From Stutzerimonas stutzeri (GTDB lineage: Bacteria; Pseudomonadota; Gammaproteobacteria; Pseudomonadales; Pseudomonadaceae): DNA of 64,000 nucleotides. Of this stretch, positions 16,636 through 24,207 are shown one piece after another (the stretch's first letter is position 1; every line of letters begins with the position of its first letter). The position numbers were made by a program, and so were the translations under genes. Below the pieces are notes generated by a model. That model was not told the origin of the DNA and did no database searches. It worked only from the letters and a program-made list of their open reading frames with translations. Location of the stretch: assembly GCF_002890915.1 (NCBI RefSeq), contig NZ_POUT01000014.1, positions 1-64,000 of the forward strand, in the 5' to 3' direction.

Positions 16636-18336
16636 CTACAACCAATAACTCAGGGTGAAGCCTACTCGAGGCGCGCGGTCCCCGCTGTCGATCGCCCGGT
16701 CGCCCAGCGGCCTGGCCGCTTCCAGCGCAAGGTTGTAGTGCCGCCGGTCACCAATGCGTACCCCCAAGGCGAACGAGGACAGCTCGGAAGAAGCGCCGTC
16801 GCGGTTGTACCAGGCACGCGCCGCATCCAGCGCTGCGTATGGCTGTACCAGGCGCAGCCAGTTGCCGTCATAAGCGAAGCTTCGGTTCAGCTCATAGCCC
16901 AGGCCCCAGCCCTTGTCGCCTCGTGTCTGGTCGTCCGGGTAGCCGCGACCGAAGTTGCGGTCGCCAAACAACACCTGCTCGCTTTCCGGCAGGGTATCGC
17001 CGGACCAGTAGAAGGCGCCAGACAGCACCCCCTGCCAGTTCCCACCCAGCTGGTCGCTCTGCAGGCCAGAGAGACGCAGACGCTGGAAGTCGAGGTCGTG
17101 GTAGCTGCGCACCTTGTCGCCCAGCACGCGCACCTCACTCTCGGCACCCAATCCATCGATGCCCTGATAGAAACCGGCACTCAACATACGCAAGCGTCCG
17201 GCATCGGCCTGGCGCCAATCACCCTCCAGCGCCAGCACCCGCACACGGCTTTCCAGCTCCACGGCCTTCTGAACCACCGGCAGAGGCGACAGCCGAGCGT
17301 AGTCACGTTTGTCCTCGACAGCGTACAGACGCGCCGTGCCGTTGAGCGTTTCCCGTGGGCTGGCCAGAAACGGATGGCTCACCCCCAGGGAAAGGCGGTC
17401 ATTGCGACGGCTCTGCTCGGTGCTGGTACCGCCGATCGCCACCAGATCCTTGGGGTCGCTACGGTAGGTGGAGGCAAATGCCTGCACGCGAGTGCCTTCG
17501 TCGTCGACGAACTGGCTGTAGTCCAGGCGCGCGTATCGCTCGTTGTCCTCGCCCGGCGGGGCCAGGACGCTTACGCTCAATTGCTCGCCCACTCGGGTCA
17601 GCGAGTTGCTGCTCACACCGATCACCGCCTGCAGGTCGTCCTGGCTGTCGTCGGCAAGGCTGGCGGAAGCGGCGAACGGCCGCAGTGCCGCCTCGGTGAC
17701 CAGGGTAACCGCACCGTCGGTGGTGCTCGGCGGGGCGACACTGGCGCGCACGGTCATACCCGGGATTTGCGCCATCAGCGTGGTGTAGCGCTCGAAGGAT
17801 GCCTTGCGCAGCGGGCGCTCGCCGATCAGCTTGGCGGCCAGTCGGTCGATGTAGGCCTGGGAACGGCCAGCCTTGCCACGCACTTCGTGTGCACTGATAT
17901 ACCCCTCGACCAACACTACCCGGACCTGGCCGCTGTCCAGGTTCTGAGCGGGAACGTAGGCATAGGACAACGCGTATCCGTCCGTCTGGTAGCGCCTGGT
18001 GATGTCTTCGGTAACGGCCAACAGCTCGCGCAGGGCCACCTTGCGGCCAATCAGCGGCTCGAACAGCCCGGCGATCTCCTCGAAGGGATAGACGCTGCCA
18101 CCTTCGATCTGCACGTTGCGCAGGTCGATCGGCAGGCTCATTGGCAAACGCTGCTGGCGCGGTGCGGACAACTGCGCGTCAGGAATCCGCGGCCGGTATT
18201 CCTCGGCCGGCAGGTTGGGCGCGGGCAGCACGCTGTCCACGTCGTTGCTGTTGAGGAATGCGGGAGAATCGGCCCAGGTCGGAGCCGCCGCCAACAGGAG
18301 CAGGGAGGGAAGGAAACGGGGGGAGCTTGGACGCAT
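16636..18336 (-). CDS. TpsB/ShlB-FhaC-HecB-type outer-membrane transporter
   Basis: A 566-residue Omp85-superfamily protein. It has a signal peptide (cleavage near WA22/DS), a POTRA_2-like domain at about 70-147 (LPIDLRNVQIEGGSVYPFEEI), then a beta-barrel with the loop-6 RGY motif at 464-466 (FGDRNFGRGYPDD) and an aromatic-rich end (SYWL). TpsB proteins secrete or surface-display partner proteins. It lies 169 bases downstream of the repeat lipoprotein on the same strand, so that protein is the likely substrate although it has no TPS domain. It is embedded in the Flp/Tad locus and may be controlled by PprB (inference). Confidence 0.85.
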   Translation of the reverse strand: MRPSSPRFLPSLLLLAAAPTWADSPAFLNSNDVDSVLPAPNLPAEEYRPRIPDAQLSAPRQQRLPMSLPIDLRNVQIEGGSVYPFEEIAGLFEPLIGRKVALRELLAVTEDITRRYQTDGYALSYAYVPAQNLDSGQVRVVLVEGYISAHEVRGKAGRSQAYIDRLAAKLIGERPLRKASFERYTTLMAQIPGMTVRASVAPPSTTDGAVTLVTEAALRPFAASASLADDSQDDLQAVIGVSSNSLTRVGEQLSVSVLAPPGEDNERYARLDYSQFVDDEGTRVQAFASTYRSDPKDLVAIGGTSTEQSRRNDRLSLGVSHPFLASPRETLNGTARLYAVEDKRDYARLSPLPVVQKAVELESRVRVLALEGDWRQADAGRLRMLSAGFYQGIDGLGAESEVRVLGDKVRSYHDLDFQRLRLSGLQSDQLGGNWQGVLSGAFYWSGDTLPESEQVLFGDRNFGRGYPDDQTRGDKGWGLGYELNRSFAYDGNWLRLVQPYAALDAARAWYNRDGASSELSSFALGVRIGDRRHYNLALEAARPLGDRAIDSGDRAPRVGFTLSYWL

Positions 18337-18505
18337 GTTGTGGACTCCATGGCCCGTGCCCGGAAGCTGCTCCGGGCACGGGCCAGCACAAACGGGACGT
18401 TCCGGAGGGCCTGCACATGCGGCGGGGCCGCCCGGAAGGAAAAGTACGCAAGCGCCGACGCGACACCCATGGATCATGGGGGCCGCGTCCGGGCGTCAAG
18501 AGGGT

Positions 18506-20599
18506 TCAGTTCTGGCTGGCGCCACCAAGACCACCGAGCAGCCCGCCAAGCAGTCCGCCGTTGCCAACCTGGGTGTCTCCAGTCAGGCCACCGGCAAGCC
18601 CACCAACCAGACCGTTGACGGTGCCCAACACCGGAGTCAAGGCGCCCTGCTCTCCGACCAAGCCGCCCACCAGACCGCCGACCGGGGCCAGCGTACCGCT
18701 CGGTGAAGTGAGGTTGTCCACCAGGCCGGTCACCGGAGCCAGCGCGCCGCTGGATGGATCGACCAGGCCGTTGACCAGGCCGCCGACCGGGGCCAGGGCG
18801 GTGCCGTTGGTCAGAGTGCCGAGCGCACCCTGCACGTCGCTGATGGCGCCGCTGCCTTCGTCACTACCACCGCCAAGACCGCCCAGCAGAGCGCCCGTGG
18901 CACCGCCTGTCAGCCCCCCGAGCACTCCCTCCGTACCACCGAGCAGGCCGCCCTCACCACCCGTCAGGCCTCCGAGCAGGCCACCCTCGCCGCCCGTCAG
19001 GCCTCCGAGCAGGCCGCCCTCGGCACCGGTCAGACCGACCAGTAGGCCGTTGACGGTACCGACCACCGGACTCAGAGCGCCTTCCTCTCCGACCAGACCA
19101 CCCACCAGACCACCAACCGGGGCCAGGGCGCCGCTCGGTGCGGTGAGGTTGTCCACCAGGCCGGTCACTGGTGCCAGCGCACCGCTGGACGGATCGACCA
19201 AGCCATTGACCAGACCACCGACCGGAGCTAGTGCCGTGCCCTCGGTCAGCGTACCGAGCGTACCCTGCACAGCACCGATGGAACCGCTGCCGTCGCCGGC
19301 ACCGCCGAGCAAACCGCCCCCACCACCAGTCAGGCCGCCAAGCAGGCCATTCTCGCCCCCTGCCAGTCCACCGAGCAGCCCACTCTCCCCACCTACCAGC
19401 CCGCCTAGCAGGCCATCCTCTCCGCCCGTCAGACCACCGAGCAGACCGCCCTCGGCACCGGTCAGACCAACCAGTAGGCCGTTGACGGTACCAACCACCG
19501 GGCTCAGTGCACCTTCCTCACCGACCAAGCCACCTACCAGGCCTCCAACCGGCTCCAGAGCGCCACCCTGACCAGTCAGCCCCTCGACCAGGCCGGTCAT
19601 CGGCACCAGCACGCCACTGGCTGGATCGACCAGGTTGTCCGCCAGCGCGCCCACCGGGGCCAGCGCCGTGCCGTTCACCAGAGTGGAGACCGTGCCCTGC
19701 GCGTCGGTGATGACACCAGAGCCCGTCTGGCCGGAAGCCAGGGTGGTGGTCACGCCATCGACCAGACCGTTAACCCCGCCTACCACGCCACCGACAGCAT
19801 CGGTCACCGGTGCCAAACCGAGCCCACCAACCACCCCGTTGACCGTGCCGAGCATCGGAGACAGTGCGCCCGACTCGCCAAGCAGGCCGCCCGTCAGGTC
19901 GCCGACTGGTTGCAGCGCACCACCCTGGCCGGTCACCCGATCCACCAGGCCGGTCACCGGCGACAGCAGGCCGGAGCTCGGGTTGGCTAGCGTATCGACC
20001 AGATCGCTCACCGGCGCCAGGCCGCCTTCGCTGCCGGTCAGTTGGCCCACAGTGGTCTGCAGTTGACTCACGCTGCCGCTGCCAACGCTACCTTCGGCCA
20101 GCACACCATTAACGATACCAACCACTGGCTGCAGAACGCCGTCGCTGCCGATCACGCCCCCCAACAGATCGCCGACCGGCTGCAAGGCGCCACCGCTTCC
20201 GGTGAGGTTGTCCACCAAGCCGGTGACCGGGGCCAGCAGGCCACTCTCAGGATCGACCAGGTTGTCCACCAGATCCGAGACCGGGGCGAGCGGAGAGCCC
20301 TCCACCGTGCTGCCCACCAGATCCTGTACATCGCTGATGGTCCCACCAGCGAGCGGATCGCTACCATCGTTACCACCACCATCTCCGTTGCCGCTGCCAT
20401 CCCCATTGCCGCCGCCACCGGAGCCGTCACCATCACCATTGCCTCCCCCGCCGTTGCCGTTACCCGGATCGACCGGGGTCGAACTGCTCGAATCGCTCAC
20501 GTAGTACTTCTTGGTGGTAGCGCTGCAACCGGTCGCCATACTGACCGAAAGAATCAGGGCCAGGGCCGTGCAACTGCTTAGCGTAATGCTCTTTTTCAT
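18506..20599 (-). CDS. Repeat-rich lipoprotein, candidate surface adhesin
   Basis: A 697-residue protein with a lipoprotein signal (ATGC, C25), a Gly/Asn/Asp linker (about 43-82), then five long modules starting near residues 88, 178, 297, 441 and 586. Each module has the pattern LAPVxxLVDxL, PVTGLVDNLT, ALxPVGxLxGGL and GTVNGL. Modules 3 and 4 end in short 11-residue repeats (GLLGGLTGGEG type). Databases may call this family collagen-like, but glycine is not at every third position. It has no cysteine after C25 and no TPS domain. The downstream TpsB-like gene suggests it is moved to the cell surface. The ribosome site AGGA lies 8 bases before the ATG. Confidence 0.8.
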   Translation of the reverse strand: MKKSITLSSCTALALILSVSMATGCSATTKKYYVSDSSSSTPVDPGNGNGGGGNGDGDGSGGGGNGDGSGNGDGGGNDGSDPLAGGTISDVQDLVGSTVEGSPLAPVSDLVDNLVDPESGLLAPVTGLVDNLTGSGGALQPVGDLLGGVIGSDGVLQPVVGIVNGVLAEGSVGSGSVSQLQTTVGQLTGSEGGLAPVSDLVDTLANPSSGLLSPVTGLVDRVTGQGGALQPVGDLTGGLLGESGALSPMLGTVNGVVGGLGLAPVTDAVGGVVGGVNGLVDGVTTTLASGQTGSGVITDAQGTVSTLVNGTALAPVGALADNLVDPASGVLVPMTGLVEGLTGQGGALEPVGGLVGGLVGEEGALSPVVGTVNGLLVGLTGAEGGLLGGLTGGEDGLLGGLVGGESGLLGGLAGGENGLLGGLTGGGGGLLGGAGDGSGSIGAVQGTLGTLTEGTALAPVGGLVNGLVDPSSGALAPVTGLVDNLTAPSGALAPVGGLVGGLVGEEGALSPVVGTVNGLLVGLTGAEGGLLGGLTGGEGGLLGGLTGGEGGLLGGTEGVLGGLTGGATGALLGGLGGGSDEGSGAISDVQGALGTLTNGTALAPVGGLVNGLVDPSSGALAPVTGLVDNLTSPSGTLAPVGGLVGGLVGEQGALTPVLGTVNGLVGGLAGGLTGDTQVGNGGLLGGLLGGLGGASQN
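18880..19470 (-). repeat. 33-base coding tandem repeats
   Basis: Two clusters of near-identical 33-base units encode GLLGGLxGGEx. About four units and a partial copy lie in module 3 (near 19300-19460), and two and a partial copy in module 4 (near 18930-19030). Such arrays can change length by slippage or recombination. Confidence 0.75.
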
Positions 20600-20839
20600 G
20601 TGCTCATCCTAAAACAGTGCTTGAGTTCAAAACGCCCGAAAACATCGGGCGAATCTACGCAACATGAAAAACAATGAGCCAATGACGAGACAATTATTCC
20701 TTTACGACTATAGCCATTGCCGCACCGAATAAAACATAACGACTATTACATTGAAACTAGCGCCATCTATATCCTAATAACTATATACAAGTAATTATTT
20801 ACATCGCGCCCGCCGAGCAAGGATCATATAGTTCATTAC
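20600..20839. promoter_or_regulatory. AT-rich divergent promoter region
   Basis: These 240 bases separate the repeat lipoprotein (-) from the tadE-like gene (+) and are far richer in A and T than the genes. The octamer ACGACTAT occurs at 20704-20711 and 20739-20746, and TATA-rich segments follow near 20770. Both operons probably start here. The direct repeats may be activator sites. Confidence 0.45.
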
Positions 20840-21319
20840 ATGGAAATATCGCTCGCACGGATGTATGCCACGGTGAATAAAAAGTCGCTCAGGACACAAT
20901 CCGGCGCCACCTCGATCGAGTTCGCCTTCTTCTTCGCCCTGCTCTTTCTTCTGTTCTACGGTCTGGTCGGCTACAGCATGCCGCTGTTGCTCGCCGCCAC
21001 CTACCAAGAAGTGGCGGCCGACGCATTGCGCGAAGCCATTCGCCATCAGGACATCCAGTTGGGCGACCCCATCCTCCTGCAGGCCAGCCAGCAGGTTCGC
21101 GTCCGTCAGGTCATCGCTGACTCCTGGCTGCCCGCCGACTGGTTCGCCTCCTGTAGGGGTTACCCAGACGGTCCGCTGCGGGTCACGGGTGACCTGTGGA
21201 GCGTCTGCCTGCGCCACGACAATCCACGCAGCATCCTGCCGCCGCTCTCCCTGCTCGGCTGGGAAGTGCCGCAGTTACCCGAGGAAATCCGCGGCGAAGC
21301 CAGCATCCGCATCCGCTGA
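20840..21319 (+). CDS. tadE: TadE-like pseudopilin
   Basis: A 159-residue protein with a prepilin-like N-terminus: G22 then ATSIEF (E27 at +5), followed by one long hydrophobic helix (AFFFALLFLLFYGLVGYSM). The remaining periplasmic domain has two cysteines. It is probably cleaved by FppA and acts as a minor pseudopilin of the Tad system. It is paralogous to the gene at 23486, sharing YSxPLLL, SWLPAxW and a final PxLPE segment. The ribosome site is poor; the ATG at 20861 is an alternative start. Confidence 0.75.
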   Translation: MEISLARMYATVNKKSLRTQSGATSIEFAFFFALLFLLFYGLVGYSMPLLLAATYQEVAADALREAIRHQDIQLGDPILLQASQQVRVRQVIADSWLPADWFASCRGYPDGPLRVTGDLWSVCLRHDNPRSILPPLSLLGWEVPQLPEEIRGEASIRIR

Positions 21320-21366
21320 TCCCTCCCGAGCTTGCCCATCCACCGGCCAGACGAGGACCCTCCCCC

Positions 21367-23481
21367 ATGCGCCGCCCCAACGACCATGGCTTTCCCGGTA
21401 GGCAACGAGGCGCCTTCAGCATTCTGTCGGCCTTCGTTCTGCTGCTAGCGCTAGGCTTCCTCGCGCTGGTGCTCGACAGTGGTCGCCTATTCCTGGAAAA
21501 GCGCCGTCTACAGAAACTGGCGGACAGCGCAGCCCTGGAAGCCATCACGCGTCTGCCGCAGGGCGATTGCGCGGCTGCGTCATCACAGGCGCTGCAATAC
21601 GCCAGCGAGAACGCCGGGCGGAACGGTTTTTCCACTGGCGCAGAGGGGCATACATTGACCGTCCAGTGCGTGACCCTGCAAGCCGCCGGCGGCCTGCGCA
21701 ACGCCGTGCCTGCCGCCAACGGCCGCGCCGTCCGCGTTGAGGTGACGCGGCGAGTGCCGAGCAGCCTGGTGATGCGTACCTCCGTGCTGTTCTCCCCCAG
21801 CAGCCCGGAGTGGATCACGCTGGGCGCCAGCGCCGTGGCCGAGCGCAGCGAGCCCGGCGCCAGCTTCAGCGTCGGCGCCCAGTTGCTGCGCCTGGACGGC
21901 GACAAACTGCTTGGTCGACTGCTGGCCGCCGCCGGCCTCGACCCACGGACCCTCAGCGTGCTCGACTCCGAAGGGCTGGCCAACGTCGCCGTCGCCCCGG
22001 CCGGGTTGCTGCACGCCCTGGGCGTCGACCTTGGCATCGATCAGCTCAGAGCCCTGTCGCCCCAGGGCCTGGTCGAGCTAGTCGATACCCGCATCGGCCT
22101 GCTTGGCCTCGACGAGCTGCTGGATCTGTCGTTGCAGGTGGTTTCCGACTCGGTGCTCAAGGCCAAGCTGGCCCTGCTGCGCCAGGACATTCTGCGCAGC
22201 CCGATACTACGTGATATACGGGTAAGGCTACTCGGAACCCCCGACACCCCCGGCCTGTTGTCCATCGAGTCGACTCCGGACGGTCAGGTCGGCCCGGCAC
22301 TGGATACCCGGGTCAAGCTGGGTGACCTGCTCAAGACAAGCCTGCTGCTCGGCCTGCCGGAGGAACAGCGGGCGCTCAAGGTGGACGAGATCAGCCTGCT
22401 TGGCCTGGCGACCGTCAAGGCCGGCATCGTCGAACCACCCTCCATTGGGGTCGGCCCGGTGGGCACCACGGCGTTCAACGCCCAGATCCGCGTCCTGGTC
22501 AACGTCGACACCGACGGCGCCACTCTGGTTGGGCCGCTCACCAGCCTGCTCGGCATTCGCATCAAGCTGCCGATCATCCTCGACCTGGTCAGCTCGACCG
22601 GCACCTTGGACGCCGTCGACTGCCAGGCGCCTAAGCCAACGGCCAGCATCCGGATGCAGTCGCAGCTAGGCAATCTTTGCGTGGGCAGGATGCCCGACGA
22701 CGCCCTCTGGGCCACCCGGGCAAGCTGCGCCAGTAACGTTGCCGACGAAACCCTGATCCGACTGCCCGGCCTGTCCGTTCCGGGCAAGATCGTCCTGCCC
22801 ATCCTGCCGGCGAACGACGAGGACGTGACGCTGACCGTCGGCGAGACCGTCTCGACCGAGGTCAACCACCTGCCCATCGGCACCCTTGTCGCGGACCTGA
22901 CCCGGGAACTGCTGGAGCTGCTGAAACTCAAGGCCAACGCCAGCAGTCGCAACAAGCTGCTGGCAGACGCCGCTGCGGACGTGGCCGACAGCTATCTGGC
23001 TCTGGCGGCGCTACAGCCCACGGCGGCCGGCCAGTATTCATCCGCCGACCTCAACCGGATACGCGAACGCCTGGAACACGACGGCTTCGACTGGGATCGC
23101 CCGGGAGGCCTGCTTGGGCTGGGCACCCAGACGGTCATGCAGGAATGGCGCAGCAACGTCGGCAACCGTTGCTCCGGCACCAACAAAGCCGCCGCCTGCG
23201 TACGCGGCGAACTGGTCAAGTCCCTTCAGCAAAACAGCCAGAGCGGCCTGCTCGACGGGTTGCTGGGCAGCGTGCTGGGGCTGCTGCAGAACCTGCTCGG
23301 CAATACCGTGCAACCACTGCTGGCCGAGCTGCTGACCCCCGTCGTGCAGCTGCTGGAGCCGCTGCTCGACCTGGTCGGCAGTGCCCTGAGCAGCCTGCTG
23401 GCCGGCCTTGGTCTGGAACTCGGCCGTACCGATGTCGAGCTCCACGCGCTGAGCTGCGGCATTCCCAGGCTGGTCAGGTAA
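21367..23481 (+). CDS. tadG: TadG-like pilus assembly protein
   Basis: A 704-residue protein. After a short basic leader, RGAFSILSAFVLLLALGFLALVLD is a TadG/Flp-like hydrophobic helix followed by EKRRLQKLADSAALEA, the standard TadG N-terminal pattern. The large periplasmic part resembles a TadG C-terminal region. I see no von Willebrand A motif. The last 100 residues include a Leu/Gly-rich amphipathic stretch (GLLDGLLGSVLGLLQNLLGN). The ATG at 21367 was chosen because upstream sequence is a shadow of tadE. It is in operon with both TadE-like genes. Confidence 0.78.
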   Translation: MRRPNDHGFPGRQRGAFSILSAFVLLLALGFLALVLDSGRLFLEKRRLQKLADSAALEAITRLPQGDCAAASSQALQYASENAGRNGFSTGAEGHTLTVQCVTLQAAGGLRNAVPAANGRAVRVEVTRRVPSSLVMRTSVLFSPSSPEWITLGASAVAERSEPGASFSVGAQLLRLDGDKLLGRLLAAAGLDPRTLSVLDSEGLANVAVAPAGLLHALGVDLGIDQLRALSPQGLVELVDTRIGLLGLDELLDLSLQVVSDSVLKAKLALLRQDILRSPILRDIRVRLLGTPDTPGLLSIESTPDGQVGPALDTRVKLGDLLKTSLLLGLPEEQRALKVDEISLLGLATVKAGIVEPPSIGVGPVGTTAFNAQIRVLVNVDTDGATLVGPLTSLLGIRIKLPIILDLVSSTGTLDAVDCQAPKPTASIRMQSQLGNLCVGRMPDDALWATRASCASNVADETLIRLPGLSVPGKIVLPILPANDEDVTLTVGETVSTEVNHLPIGTLVADLTRELLELLKLKANASSRNKLLADAAADVADSYLALAALQPTAAGQYSSADLNRIRERLEHDGFDWDRPGGLLGLGTQTVMQEWRSNVGNRCSGTNKAAACVRGELVKSLQQNSQSGLLDGLLGSVLGLLQNLLGNTVQPLLAELLTPVVQLLEPLLDLVGSALSSLLAGLGLELGRTDVELHALSCGIPRLVR

Positions 23482-23485
23482 CCCC

Positions 23486-24040
23486 ATGCCCAGTAGAGCT
23501 ATTCCCATGTCCAGTCGGCAACACCAGCTCGGCGCGGTCGCCATCGAATTCGCGGCGCTCTTCGTGTCGTTCTTCGTCACCTTCTACGCCATCCTGGCCT
23601 ACAGCCTTCCACTGCTGCTCACCCTCTCCTTCAAGGAGATCAGTGCCGATGCGGCACGGGCGGCGATCAAGGTGAATCCCGCCCAAGCCCCTGCCGACTA
23701 TGTCGCTGCCATCGACCGCGAAGTTTCGCGTGTCGTCGAAGCCAGTTGGCTGCCCGCACAGTGGCGCAACGGCGACTGTCCACCGCCGGGACCAGGTAGC
23801 TGGCAGCGGCTGCCGGCAACCAGTGGCACCGCCTACGGTCACCTGCGCCTCGACGACAGCCGGCCGGAGGACGGCCGCCTGCTCCTGCACGTCTGCCTAC
23901 AACGCAAGTACAACCGCGATGGCCCAGCCAGCGAGGCGATGATCATCCCACCCCTGCGGCTGCTGTCCTTCAGTATCCCTGACCTGCCGGAACACGACGG
24001 CGAGACAGTCCTGCGCGGACGCACCGTGATCCGCCTTTAA
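23486..24040 (+). CDS. Second TadE-like pseudopilin (TadF position)
   Basis: A 184-residue protein with the motif LG16-AVAIEFA (E21 at +5), followed by a hydrophobic helix (ALFVSFFVTFYAILAYSL). The periplasmic domain shares SWLPAQW, the dyad of cysteines and LRLLSFSIPDLPE with the tadE-like gene upstream, so the two are ancient tandem paralogues on either side of tadG. It starts 5 bases after the tadG stop. It probably acts as a heterodimeric minor pseudopilin, as proposed for TadE/TadF. Confidence 0.75.
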   Translation: MPSRAIPMSSRQHQLGAVAIEFAALFVSFFVTFYAILAYSLPLLLTLSFKEISADAARAAIKVNPAQAPADYVAAIDREVSRVVEASWLPAQWRNGDCPPPGPGSWQRLPATSGTAYGHLRLDDSRPEDGRLLLHVCLQRKYNRDGPASEAMIIPPLRLLSFSIPDLPEHDGETVLRGRTVIRL

Positions 24041-24207
24041 AGCTCTTCCCGCAAACCATGTGGCCGGCCCCGCACGGACGCGTCGTCTCAGACCATCCGA
24101 CTAGGACCAATTACATATGTACGCGGCCCCTGCCGGCAGATTTACTAGGCACATGCGATACCGACGGTCGAGCACCCGGTATGCCGCCTACCCCGGAGGA
24201 CGCCAGC

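Noticed and set aside
16738..18618. A 626-codon plus-strand open frame over the TpsB-like gene.
   Set aside because: It is a high-GC shadow; the minus frame has a signal peptide, POTRA and RGY motif.
18880..19470. CRISPR-like array of short repeats.
   Set aside because: The 33-base units are contiguous, in frame and without spacers of CRISPR type; they encode protein repeats.
18258..19571. A 437-codon plus-strand open frame antisense to the repeat lipoprotein.
   Set aside because: It mirrors the Gly/Leu repeat and gives a Pro/Ser/Arg-rich product with no domain; the minus-strand gene has a signal peptide and a ribosome site.
18506..20599. True collagen triple helix.
   Set aside because: Glycine does not recur at every third residue; GLLGGLTGGEG has adjacent glycines at irregular steps.
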